Origin: Clostridia bacterium
GTDB lineage: Bacteria > Bacillota > Clostridia > Christensenellales > Borkfalkiaceae
Direction of reading: 5' to 3'
Assembly: GCA_017468085.1 (NCBI GenBank)
Contig: JAFUJR010000019.1
Span: forward strand, 1 to 43,950
DNA length: 43,950 nucleotides
In this document: positions 14,930-23,155 of the stretch, in pieces
Layout of the letters: each line of letters starts with the position of its first letter
How positions within the stretch are numbered: position 1 is the stretch's first letter
Notes under the pieces: model-generated
Databases searched by the model: none
What the model saw: the letters and a program-made list of their open reading frames with translations, nothing else
What the model was told of the DNA's origin: nothing
Translations under genes and position numbers: made by a program

Positions 14930-16228
14930 TTATTCTTCAACGTACATTTCGTTGTTTGCTTTAAGGAAGTCGAAGAGCTTGGTGATGACGATATCGCTGC
15001 TGATATAGTCGAACTGACGGGGATCCATATTCTTCTTGTATTCTTCTGCCGTCTTGTTGACTTCAGCCGCTTGTTTTGCGATTTGTGCGTCAACTTCTTC
15101 GTCCGTAGCTTCGATTTTTTCGTCCTTGATAAGCTGAGAAATAACGAGCTGGTTCAATACGTTCTTTTTCGCTTGTTCTTCGTAGTTCTTTCTGAATTCC
15201 GTAACGTCAACTTTCAAGAAATCGAGGTAGTCTTGAAGTTTTAAGCCTTGGTACATAAGCTGATATTCGAATTTCTTGACGAGGGAATCGATTTCTCTTT
15301 CGATCATCGCGTCGGGAATTTCTACTTCTGCGTTTGCGGAGATCGCTTCGAGAATGCTGTTTTCCGTAGCGTCGTTTGCACGGCGAGCCGCCTGCGCTTC
15401 CAACTTTTCACGCGTTTTAACCTTGTATGCTTCAAGCGTTTCGCAACCCGTAGCGTCCTTGATAAATTCGTCGGTAACCTCGGGAAGTTCTTTTGCTTGA
15501 AGGGCGTTGAGCGTTACTGCAAATACAGCCGCTTTGCCTTTCAAGTTTTCTGCTTGATAGTTTTCGGGGAAGGTAACGTTTACGTCCTTCTTTTCGCCGA
15601 CGTTCATACCGACGACTTGTTCTTCAAAGCCGGGAATGAACGAACCACTACCGAGGGTCAAATCGTAGCCCTCTGCCTCGCCGCCGTCGAACTTAACGCC
15701 GTCAACCGTACCGACGAAGTCGATATTCGCGATATCGCCGTTTTGCGCCGCGCGGTCAGTAACGGGTACTTTACGTGCGTTTCTGTCAAGTACGCGGTTA
15801 AGTTCTGCGTCGATATCAGCATCTTCTACAGTATACGCAAATTGCTTAATTTTCATACCCGTGTAAGAGGAAATTTTTACCTCGGGTTTAACGGGAACGA
15901 CAGCAACGATGGTTACGTTGTCGTCTTCCAACTTATCCACGGAAACTTCGGGGTCGCCTACAACCGTGAACTTTTTGCTTTCTTTGTCGATAACCTTGCC
16001 GTAATTTTCGTTGAAAAGGTTGTTGAGCGCGTCTTCGTAAAATACGCCTTTACCGTACGTATTTTCAATTACGTTTTTGGGCGCTTTGCCTTTACGGAAA
16101 CCGTTGATCGCAAATCTGCCTCTCGTTTTGAGGTAAGCGTTTTGGATAGCCGCTTTCCATTCTTCACCGTCGAATTTGAGGGTGATTTTTACCGTGCTCT
16201 TTTCTGCCGCTTTGGTAGTGTACTTCAT
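14930..16228 (-). CDS. tig: Trigger factor
   Basis: Trigger factor is the ribosome-bound chaperone and peptidyl-prolyl isomerase that meets nascent chains. The protein has 432 residues. The ribosome-binding signature GFRKGKAPKNVIE is at about residues 43-55. The FKBP-type isomerase domain follows (about 160-245; AQNGDIANIDFVGTVDGVKF and GSGSFIPGFEEQVVGM). The C-terminal helical chaperone domain ends in an acidic tail. It is first in the tig-clpP-clpX order, 127 bases before clpP, and is divergent from rqcH. Confidence 0.97.
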   Translation of the reverse strand: MKYTTKAAEKSTVKITLKFDGEEWKAAIQNAYLKTRGRFAINGFRKGKAPKNVIENTYGKGVFYEDALNNLFNENYGKVIDKESKKFTVVGDPEVSVDKLEDDNVTIVAVVPVKPEVKISSYTGMKIKQFAYTVEDADIDAELNRVLDRNARKVPVTDRAAQNGDIANIDFVGTVDGVKFDGGEAEGYDLTLGSGSFIPGFEEQVVGMNVGEKKDVNVTFPENYQAENLKGKAAVFAVTLNALQAKELPEVTDEFIKDATGCETLEAYKVKTREKLEAQAARRANDATENSILEAISANAEVEIPDAMIEREIDSLVKKFEYQLMYQGLKLQDYLDFLKVDVTEFRKNYEEQAKKNVLNQLVISQLIKDEKIEATDEEVDAQIAKQAAEVNKTAEEYKKNMDPRQFDYISSDIVITKLFDFLKANNEMYVEE

Positions 16229-16344
16229 GGTTTGAAATTCTCCTGCATCTATATGAATTTTTATTTTTTTCGTGGTTTTGATAACACCGTTTTATATTTT
16301 ACCATATTTAAGGAAGAAAATAAAGCGTTTTTTGCTCGTTTTTA

Positions 16345-16373
16345 TTTACAATTTGCGATTTTTAGGGTATAAT
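16345..16373 (+). promoter_or_regulatory. Promoter of rqcH
   Basis: TTTACA (16345-16350) and a perfect TATAAT (16368-16373) are 17 bases apart. The start codon is 21 bases further, preceded by AAAGGAGAGG. Confidence 0.8.
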
Positions 16374-16393
16374 TTAGGGAAAGGAGAGGTTTT

Positions 16394-18109
16394 ATGCCAC
16401 AGGACGCTTTTCACATCCGCCGCTTGGCGACAGAATTGAATACCTTTTTAAAAGGCGGGCGCGTCAATCGCATTTCGCAAGTCAATAAAGACGAGCTCAC
16501 CCTTATTATATACACCGGAAAGTCGACGGTTAAACTCATTTTGAGCGCAAATGCGTCAAATGCGCGCGTTTGTTTATCTTTGACGGAAAAAGAGCCTGCG
16601 CCCGTTGCGCCCAATTTTTGTATGCTTCTTCGTAAGCACCTGCAAAACGCGGAAATTTTAGCGGTTCGGCAGCACGAATTTGAGCGTATCATCGAAATCG
16701 ATTTGCATTGTACGACGGATTTTTCGGAAAGCACGCGCACCTTGCATTGCGAGCTGATGGGCAAGTATTCCAACGTCGTCTTGACGGAAAAGGGCGTGAT
16801 TTTGGGCGCGTTGAAAACGACGGCTTTAGAGGACAGCACGAGGCGCGTTTTGCTTGCGGGCGCGAAGTACGAATACCCCGTTCCGCAGGATAAATTATCC
16901 CCTTTTGACGGGGCAGGTATGCGTTCACGGCTGGAAAGCTATCTTTCCACACGTATGGAAGAAGTGGATTTGGAAAGCCTTGCGCTCTTTCTTTTTGAGA
17001 ACGTTTCGGGACTTGCTTTGCCCACCGCAAGAGAAATCGTTTTGCGCGCGGCAAGGAAAGCAGGGTCGGTAAAAAACGCCCTTTCTTCTGCGTACGGCGC
17101 GCCGCTTTGGCAATTTGTGGGGGATTTTTGCTTGCACGAGCCGTGCGTTCCGTGTTTAAAAATGCAGAACGGTCAGGCGGTGGATTTTTTCGCCTTTTCC
17201 GTGGACGGCGGCGAGAAAATGCCCTCTTTGTGTAAAGCAGAGGACGAGTTTTTCACCCGTCGAGAAAGCAAAAAGGGGTTTGAGGACAAAAAGCGCAAGC
17301 TGGAAAATACCGCGCGCGGCTTAAAGAAGAAGCTCACGAAGAAGCTGCAAGACACCTTGGAGCGGTTGAGCGAGGCGGAAAAAGCAGAGGAATACCGCGT
17401 AAAAGGGGAGCTTTTGACGGCGAATTTGTACCGTATTGAAAAGGGTATGAGCGGCGTAGAGCTGGAAAATTGGTACGACGAGAAGGGCGGCACGGTGAAA
17501 ATTACGTTGGATACCACCCTCTCGCCCGCCAAAAACGCGCAGAGATATTTTAAAATTTACAATAAGCACAAGCGCACGGCGGAAATTTTGACGCCGATGC
17601 TGAAAAACGAACGGGCGGAAATAGAGTACGTAGACAGCGTGCTGGTATCTATCGCGAACGCGGAAAACGCATTGGATTTAAAGGAAATCGAGGTGGAGCT
17701 TACCGAGCTTGGACTGCTCCGCGCGCCCAAGGAAAGGGTGGGCGGAAAGAAAAAAGAAACCCCTCTGCCCTACCGTGAATTCGAGTTCGAGGGTTTTAAA
17801 ATTTACGCAGGGCGGAACAATATCCAAAACGACAGATTGCTCCGCGACGCGTCGCCCGACGACGTTTGGCTGCATACGCAAAAATACCACTCCGCACACG
17901 TAATTATTGCCGCACGAGGGGGGCAGGTACGCGATGAAATCATTTTACGGGCGGCGGAAATTTGCGCGTATTATTCCGACGGACGGGACGGGGATAAAAT
18001 TCCCGTAGATTATTGTAAGCGAAAATTTGTTAAAAAGCCGAATAAGAGCAAGGCGGGGTTTGTCGTTTACACCGATTATAAAACGGTGCTTGTAAAGCCC
18101 AAACTTTGA
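16394..18109 (+). CDS. rqcH: RqcH/NFACT family ribosome quality-control protein (FbpA-like)
   Basis: RqcH binds stalled 50S subunits and adds C-terminal alanine tails that mark the nascent chain for degradation. The protein has 571 residues, the normal length. The NFACT-N domain starts with DAFHIRRLATELNTFLKGGR. Coiled-coil helices occupy about 275-420, and the NFACT-R domain at about 450-560 contains DVWLHTQKYHSAHVIIAA. AAAGGAGAGG precedes the start. ClpXP lies nearby; in Bacillus it can degrade Ala-tailed products, so the context fits. Copies of two repeat families touch the gene: a dispersed motif at 17918-17940, and a ~90-base repeat that starts at the stop codon. Confidence 0.95.
   Translation: MPQDAFHIRRLATELNTFLKGGRVNRISQVNKDELTLIIYTGKSTVKLILSANASNARVCLSLTEKEPAPVAPNFCMLLRKHLQNAEILAVRQHEFERIIEIDLHCTTDFSESTRTLHCELMGKYSNVVLTEKGVILGALKTTALEDSTRRVLLAGAKYEYPVPQDKLSPFDGAGMRSRLESYLSTRMEEVDLESLALFLFENVSGLALPTAREIVLRAARKAGSVKNALSSAYGAPLWQFVGDFCLHEPCVPCLKMQNGQAVDFFAFSVDGGEKMPSLCKAEDEFFTRRESKKGFEDKKRKLENTARGLKKKLTKKLQDTLERLSEAEKAEEYRVKGELLTANLYRIEKGMSGVELENWYDEKGGTVKITLDTTLSPAKNAQRYFKIYNKHKRTAEILTPMLKNERAEIEYVDSVLVSIANAENALDLKEIEVELTELGLLRAPKERVGGKKKETPLPYREFEFEGFKIYAGRNNIQNDRLLRDASPDDVWLHTQKYHSAHVIIAARGGQVRDEIILRAAEICAYYSDGRDGDKIPVDYCKRKFVKKPNKSKAGFVVYTDYKTVLVKPKL
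17918..17940 (+). repeat. Dispersed motif copy inside rqcH
   Basis: GGGGCAGGTACGCGATGAAA lies within the NFACT-R coding region and is read as GGQVRDE. It matches intergenic copies at 40898 and 10633. Confidence 0.6.
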
Positions 18110-18220
18110 AGTTTGACACAATCTTAGCGTGTTAACGACGTTTTTTAATTTAGAAACGTATGTGCGGGCGTCGCGCGTTGGACGAGCTTTTTGGGTTTGA
18201 AGTTTGACACAGTTTTTCAA
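18105..18220 (+). repeat. ~91-base repeat unit plus partial second unit
   Basis: A 91-base unit begins TTTGAAGTTTGACACAATCT at the rqcH stop codon. A second, truncated unit begins at 18196. The same unit occurs in tandem at 21914-22116 in the same orientation, with few differences. No protein is credible. Confidence 0.85.
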
Positions 18221-18311
18221 TTTGCCGCACCCCCCTTGTCTACCTCTGTTAAGGGAGTCGAGAAAAAGGCGCAAATCAAAATAAAACACGGTAGTTTGAC
18301 CGTGTTTTTTG

Positions 18312-18471
18312 TTGTATACGAAATAACGCGAAGCGGTATTTCGCAGAAAACCACGTGATAGTCGCGTGGTTCGGTGGAGGTTTACCGACGGGTAGAAACG
18401 TCATACCGACTGAGCGAAGCGAGTGGAGCGTATCTCAAAAAAGTAAGAAGTAAGGGCGAAAAGTGAATAAG
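18312..18471 (+). repeat. 160-bp dispersed repeat, copy B
   Basis: This is the inverted partner of 1-160, two substitutions in 160 bases. One substitution falls in the perfect hairpin of copy A but leaves a G-T/U pair on one strand, so the fold persists. The spacer 18221-18311 before it holds only low-complexity sequence. Confidence 0.9.
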
Positions 18472-18490
18472 TGAGGTAAAGGTTTATAAA

Positions 18491-18534
18491 GAGATACACT
18501 CGACTACGCAATAAATTGCTTCGCTCGGTATGAC
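18491..18534 (-). repeat. Variant core of the 160-bp repeat
   Basis: GAGATACACTCGACT...TTCGCTCGGTATGAC repeats the core layout of the 160-bp repeat in the opposite orientation to copy B. The rest of 18535-18650 has small inverted repeats (ACTGGCA/TGCCAGT and GGGCTATGCCC) but no gene. Confidence 0.65.
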
Positions 18535-18650
18535 AGGGGTTAATTTCGCAAAGAGAAAGCCCGTTGACGGGTAGCAAGTAACACGTGCATGACTGGCAGG
18601 TCAACCAAAGAGCATATTCGTGCTATGCCAGTGAACAAGGGCTATGCCCG

Positions 18651-18691
18651 AAAAAAATCAACCACCCGATATTCGGATGGTTGATTTTTTT
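18651..18691 (-). terminator. Terminator after engB
   Basis: AATCAACCA pairs with TGGTTGATT with long A and T runs on both sides. It abuts the engB stop codon. Confidence 0.9.
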
Positions 18692-19370
18692 AGTTTTCTT
18701 CGTCCTCGTTTTCCTCTTCCTCGTCGGGTTCGACAGGGGTGAGGGCAAGGTCGATAATTTGACGGATTTTTTGCAATACGTCCTCTTTTCCGTAGCCCGT
18801 TTCCGCGCTCGTTGCAAGCATATTATTCGGCGTGAGGTATAAATCTGCCGCAATCGCTTTGATATGCTCTTTCAGTTTCATACGCGAAAGTTTGTCCGCT
18901 TTCGTAAGCACTACGGTGAAAGGCAGGGTGTGGTAATGCAAAAATTCCATCATTTGCACGTCGTCTGCCGTGGGATCGTGGCGGGAATCGGCAAGCATAA
19001 ACACGTGCGCGATATTCTCTTTGTCCTTAAAAAAGCTGTCTAAGGTCTTTGCCCATTTTATTTTTTCGCCCTTGGAAACGCGCGCAAAACCGTACCCCGG
19101 CAGGTCTGCAAGGATAAATTCGCCAAAGTCGAAATAATTGACAAGGCGGGTTCTGCCCGGCTCACTGCTCGTCTTAGCGAGCTTTTTGCGGTTTGCAAGC
19201 ATATTGATAAACGAGCTCTTCCCGACGTTGGATTTTCCGCAGACGGCAATCATCGGCTTGTTCGGCGTGATGAACTGGTCTTTCGTTGCCGCGCTCGTGA
19301 TAAACGTTGCGTTTTTAATGACGACTGCGGGCGGTGTATTTTGTTGTTTTTCGTGTTTCATCTCGTACAT
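18690..19370 (-). CDS. engB: Ribosome biogenesis GTP-binding protein EngB/YsxC
   Basis: EngB is an essential GTPase in 50S subunit assembly. The protein has 226 residues. GTPase motifs are GKSNVGKSS (G1), DLPGYGFARV (G3), TKADKLSR (G4) and TSAETGYG (G5). The C-terminal tail is unusually acidic (PDEEEENEDEEN). The start at 19370 encodes MYEMKHEK, preceded by AGGA. This region overlaps a dispersed motif copy, so the N-terminus may have been recruited from it; a start at MKHEK is also possible. It follows lon by 53 bases, the lon-engB pair known from Bacillus. Confidence 0.95.
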   Translation of the reverse strand: MYEMKHEKQQNTPPAVVIKNATFITSAATKDQFITPNKPMIAVCGKSNVGKSSFINMLANRKKLAKTSSEPGRTRLVNYFDFGEFILADLPGYGFARVSKGEKIKWAKTLDSFFKDKENIAHVFMLADSRHDPTADDVQMMEFLHYHTLPFTVVLTKADKLSRMKLKEHIKAIAADLYLTPNNMLATSAETGYGKEDVLQKIRQIIDLALTPVEPDEEEENEDEEN

Positions 19371-19373
19371 GGT
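19356..19373 (-). repeat. Dispersed motif copy at the engB start
   Basis: On the minus strand ACCATGTACGAGATGAAA covers the engB start codon and first five codons. It is 16 to 18 bases identical to intergenic copies at 10660 and 12731. Confidence 0.6.
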
Positions 19374-19423
19374 ATGTCCTAATGCTAAATGCGGAGAGCC
19401 GAATTCTGAATTTTTGGTAAAAA

Positions 19424-21874
19424 TTATTTACAACGGACGCCGTCGCGGGGAGAGGGTTGTTCGCTGATGACGGGCAACGCCTTGGGCGCGCGTTTGCGTG
19501 CCTTGGGAGGTGTTTGCTCCGTTTTGTATTGCTCGAAAGCCGTTCCGCCCTCTAATACGACGTCGAAAACTTCGTCTACCCGCTTGACGGGGATAAAGGT
19601 GATTTCGTTTTTAAGGACTTCGGGCAATTCGGGCAGTTCGTTTGCGTTATCGAAAGGCATGATCACCGTTTTAATACCCAAACGGCGCGCCGCAAGCGCT
19701 TTTTCTTTTAAGCCGCCGATGGGCAACACTCTGCCGCGCAAAGTGATTTCGCCTGTCATCGCCACGTCGCCGCGTACCTTTCTGCCCGTCAATACGGACA
19801 AAATCGCCGTTGCCATCGTGATGCCTGCGCTGGGTCCGTCCTTAGGGGTTGCGCCCTCGGGAACGTGCACGTGCAAGTCCGTCGTTGTAAATTTTTCGTA
19901 ATCAACGCCGTATTTTTCGGCGTGCGTACGGATAAAGGAGAGCGCCGCGAGCGCGGATTCCTTCATAACGTCGCCAAGCTGACCCGTAAGTTTTAATTCG
20001 CCCTTGCCCTGCATAGCGGTTGCCTCGACGGTGAGGGTCGTTCCGCCAACCGCCGTCCAAGCCAAGCCGTTGACCGCGCCGACCTCGGAAACAAAGCGTT
20101 CTTCGTCTTTTTTATATTTAACGACGCCAAGCAATTCGTGTACCTTGTCTTTATTCACGGTTACTTTGGGCAGGGTTTTATCGTCGGCGTACCGCACCGC
20201 GATTTTTCGGCAAATCGTGCCGATGGTGCGTTCCAAGGTACGGACGCCCGCCTCGCGCGTGTACCCCTCTATCGCCGTGCGGATACCCTCTTCCGTAAAT
20301 CTTGCGCGAGCCGAGTTCAAGCCGTTCGCCGTAAGCTGTTTGGGAATGAGGTATTTGCGCGCGATTTCCAATTTTTCTTCCATCGTATAGCCCGAAAGTT
20401 GGATGATTTCCATTCTGTCGCGCAAGGGCGCGGGAATGGTTTCCAGCGAGTTTGCCGTGGTGATAAAGAGAACCTTGCTCAAATCGTAGGGCGCTTCGAG
20501 GTATCTATCGCGGAAGGTGGAATTTTGCTCGGGGTCGAGCACCTCCAAAAGGGCGCTGGACGGATCGCCGTGCATATCCGACGTAATTTTGTCGATTTCG
20601 TCGAGCAGGAACACGGGATTTACCGTGCCTGCGTTTTTCATGCCGTAAAGGATCCTGCCGGGCATCGCGCCGATGTAGGTACGGCGATGGCCGCGGATTT
20701 CCGCTTCGTCCTTCACGCCGCCGAGGCTCATGCGTACGAATTTTCTATTGAGCGCGCGCGCAATAGATTTTGCGATACTCGTTTTACCCACGCCGGGAGG
20801 ACCTACGAAGCACAAAATGGGCGCTTTCATCGAGTTTGTCAGTTTTAAAACGGAAAGGTATTCGGTGATGCGCTCTTTGATTTTTTCTAAGCCGTAATGG
20901 TCCTCGTCTAAGACTTTTGCGCAGGCTTTGAGGCTTTCCGTGTCCTTGGTTTCTTCCGTCCAAGGCAGGGCGAGGACTTGCTCTAAATAGCTTGTAATTA
21001 CCGTATATTCCGCCGACGACGAGGGCATTTTGCCCAAGCGGTCAATTTCCTTCAAGCACTTGGTTTCCAAGTCCTGCGGGAGGTGCTTTTCAAGTACCTT
21101 TGCGCGGTATTCGTCCTCTTCTTTGCCGTCGTCGCCAAGCTCGCTGTGAATGGCTTTTAACTGTTCGCGCAGGAAATATTCTTTTTGGTTTTGGTCGATA
21201 TTTTGACGGACGGCGTTGGCGATTTTTTTCTCGATCTTCGCAATTTCCAGTTCGTCGTTTAAACAGCGTTCAAATTGCTTGAAGCGCTCGATAATTCTGT
21301 CCTCTGCCAAAATGCGCTGTTTGACTTCCGTGCGGACGCGCATGTTGGAAATGGCGAGGTCGATATAATCTTCCGCGTTTTCGCATTGGTCGAGTTTGGA
21401 CAAGGCGTCCTTGCTGATTTTTCCGTCCGAGGCAAGCACGTCTTTTACGAGCGCCTTTGCCGTGCGGAAGTACGCCTCCTCCAACACCTCGTCGCCGCGA
21501 ATGGTGAAGATGGGGACTGCAACGGCTTGGAAAAGCCCGCCCTCAACGGAAACGGAACGCGCTTTGGCGCGGTATACGCCCTCGCAGAGCACGCGAAGCG
21601 CACCGCCCGAAAGCTGGGCGACCTGTTTGATGCGCGCTACGCAGCCGACGGTGTATAAATCGTCGGGGGTAACGTCCGTTTTTTCCGTTTTGCGCTGTGT
21701 AAGAATAAACACGATTTTGTCGCCGGCAGCGGCTTTTTCAACCGCTTTTAAGGTCATCGATCTGCCGACCTCAAACGAGATGTTTGTGTGCGGAAACGCG
21801 ACCTTGCCGCGCAAGGGAATGACGGGAAGTATATTATTGTTTGATAATAATTCGTTGATATTGTATTTTTCCAT
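19424..21874 (-). CDS. lon: ATP-dependent protease Lon (LonA)
   Basis: Lon degrades misfolded and regulatory proteins in the cytoplasm. The protein has 816 residues from ATG at 21874; an upstream TTG at 21892 would add six, and neither has a strong site. The LAN substrate domain starts with LPVIPLRGKVAFPHT. The AAA+ module has Walker A GPPGVGKTS (about 355-363) and Walker B VFLLDEIDK (about 421-429). The Ser-Lys peptidase domain has the Ser in DGPSAGITMATA and the Lys in GGLKEKALAA. A short basic tail ends the protein. It is paired with engB and bracketed by ~90-base repeats. Confidence 0.97.
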   Translation of the reverse strand: MEKYNINELLSNNNILPVIPLRGKVAFPHTNISFEVGRSMTLKAVEKAAAGDKIVFILTQRKTEKTDVTPDDLYTVGCVARIKQVAQLSGGALRVLCEGVYRAKARSVSVEGGLFQAVAVPIFTIRGDEVLEEAYFRTAKALVKDVLASDGKISKDALSKLDQCENAEDYIDLAISNMRVRTEVKQRILAEDRIIERFKQFERCLNDELEIAKIEKKIANAVRQNIDQNQKEYFLREQLKAIHSELGDDGKEEDEYRAKVLEKHLPQDLETKCLKEIDRLGKMPSSSAEYTVITSYLEQVLALPWTEETKDTESLKACAKVLDEDHYGLEKIKERITEYLSVLKLTNSMKAPILCFVGPPGVGKTSIAKSIARALNRKFVRMSLGGVKDEAEIRGHRRTYIGAMPGRILYGMKNAGTVNPVFLLDEIDKITSDMHGDPSSALLEVLDPEQNSTFRDRYLEAPYDLSKVLFITTANSLETIPAPLRDRMEIIQLSGYTMEEKLEIARKYLIPKQLTANGLNSARARFTEEGIRTAIEGYTREAGVRTLERTIGTICRKIAVRYADDKTLPKVTVNKDKVHELLGVVKYKKDEERFVSEVGAVNGLAWTAVGGTTLTVEATAMQGKGELKLTGQLGDVMKESALAALSFIRTHAEKYGVDYEKFTTTDLHVHVPEGATPKDGPSAGITMATAILSVLTGRKVRGDVAMTGEITLRGRVLPIGGLKEKALAARRLGIKTVIMPFDNANELPELPEVLKNEITFIPVKRVDEVFDVVLEGGTAFEQYKTEQTPPKARKRAPKALPVISEQPSPRDGVRCK

Positions 21875-21913
21875 ATATTTATTTTTACCCAAAAAAAGAG
21901 CGCTTTAAACAAA

Positions 21914-22116
21914 CTTGAAGTTTGACACAGTCTTAGCGTGTTAACGACGTTCTTTAATTTAGAAACGATTGTATGGGCGTCGCGCGTTGGACGGGCTTCT
22001 GGCTTGAAGTTTGACACAGTCTTAGCGTGTTAACGACGTTCTTTAATTTAGAAACGATTGTATGAACGTCGTGCGTTGGACGGGCTTTTTTGGCTTGAAG
22101 TTTGACACAGTCTTAC
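21914..22116 (+). repeat. Tandem ~90-base repeats (two full units, one partial)
   Basis: Units begin CTTGAAGTTTGACACAGTCT at 21914, 22003 and 22094, so periods are 89 and 91 bases. The first two are almost identical; the third breaks off after about 23 bases. The same unit occurs at 18105. The rest of the 370-base spacer (22117-22216) holds no gene; a partial AAGTTTGACTCC echo is near 22182. Confidence 0.88.
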
Positions 22117-22216
22117 TACCAGCCGAACGTTCCTTAAAAAACTCCGTATCTGTGTTAGTTGACGGTTTCTTACAAGGTTTTTAAGTTTGACTCCATGCAC
22201 TGCGTTTGGTTCATGT

Positions 22217-22246
22217 AAAGAAAAGGGCGGGAAAACCCACCCTTTT
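22217..22246 (-). terminator. Terminator after the tyrosine-kinase gene
   Basis: AAAAGGGCGGG pairs with CCCACCCTTTT around a four-A loop, with one mismatch. It lies downstream of the minus-strand 22265 stop. Confidence 0.7.
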
Positions 22247-22264
22247 TCCGTATTTATCCGTCGT

Positions 22265-23155
22265 TTAGCTTTGTTGCTGTTCTTCCGTAGCGTCTGCGGT
22301 GTTGGTTTCGTTAGGCGTTTCGTTATCCTCAGAGGCGTCGGTATCCTCGGGATTGGTTGAACCGTAGCCGTAACCGTAGGAGTTATAGTAATAATATTTT
22401 TTATAACCGCCGTACGAGCTTACCTTAGGCGCTTTGTAGTCGTTTACAACGATACCGAGAAGGTTGACCTTTGCAAACTTCAAGGTGTTGATTGCGCGTT
22501 CGATATCGCTGATATACGAAACCTGATGACGGCAAACGAGCACGCCGCCGTCCGTCGAGGGCGCAAGCGCCAACGCGTCGGAAATCAAAAGAACGGGAGG
22601 CGTATCGATAATGACGTAGTCGAAACGCCGGCAAAGTTCTTCTAACAGCTTTTTCATTTCCTCGCTTTCCAACAATTCGTAGGGGCGAGGAGAGTGCGTA
22701 CCGCAAGTGACGTACGAAAGATTTTCGTTGATGTGCGAGTGGTGTATCACGTCGTCCAAGCTGTTTTGACCGGACAGGAAATCGGAAAGACCGGGCGAGG
22801 ATTTACGCTTAAAGTATTTCGCAATACGCCCCTTACGGATATCCGCGTCCACCAAAATGACCTTTGCGTCCGACTGCGCGAACATCAAAGCGAGGTTGGT
22901 GGTAACCGTCGTTTTACCGTCCTCGGGATAAGCGGACGTAACCATAATCGAAACACCGCGTTCCTTTTTGGGAACGGACACGGAAAGGGACGCTTTGAGG
23001 TTACGGAAGGCTTCCGTTACGTCGAAAGGAGTGTCCTTGCTGAGCAAATATTCCGCACGGTGGGAGTGTTTCTTGTGTTTTTTGGAGGCTTTATTTGCGC
23101 GTTGTGCGTGTGCGTGCGAGCTGATTTTCGCCGTTAATTTCTTAAAAAATCCCAT
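22265..23155 (-). CDS. Bacterial tyrosine kinase, CpsD/CapB type
   Basis: BY-kinases autophosphorylate on C-terminal tyrosines and control export and length of surface polysaccharides. The protein has 296 residues. The Walker A motif is in TSAYPEDGKTTVTTNLA (about 73-89), A' in KVILVDADIRKG, and Walker B in YVIIDTPPVLLISDA. The C-terminus has a tyrosine cluster (KKYYYYNSYGYGYG), followed by a long acidic and Thr-rich tail. ATG overlaps the stop codon of the upstream Wzz-type gene, so translation is coupled. No polysaccharide synthesis genes lie nearby, so the target is unknown. Confidence 0.93.
   Translation of the reverse strand: MGFFKKLTAKISSHAHAQRANKASKKHKKHSHRAEYLLSKDTPFDVTEAFRNLKASLSVSVPKKERGVSIMVTSAYPEDGKTTVTTNLALMFAQSDAKVILVDADIRKGRIAKYFKRKSSPGLSDFLSGQNSLDDVIHHSHINENLSYVTCGTHSPRPYELLESEEMKKLLEELCRRFDYVIIDTPPVLLISDALALAPSTDGGVLVCRHQVSYISDIERAINTLKFAKVNLLGIVVNDYKAPKVSSYGGYKKYYYYNSYGYGYGSTNPEDTDASEDNETPNETNTADATEEQQQS

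Noticed and set aside
15248-16372. 374-codon plus-strand frame opposite tig
   Set aside because: It runs antisense to trigger factor, whose domains are unmistakable. The length reflects low stop density in the opposite strand.
18345-18360. CCACGTG-type sequence as a parS site
   Set aside because: It lies inside the 160-bp repeat hairpin and does not match the 16-base parS consensus beyond CACGTG.
17945-22017. Similar minus-strand peptides (SKLKNVVNTLRLCQTS) at both ~90-base repeat sites
   Set aside because: The similarity comes from the DNA repeat itself. There is no ribosome binding site or independent coding signal.
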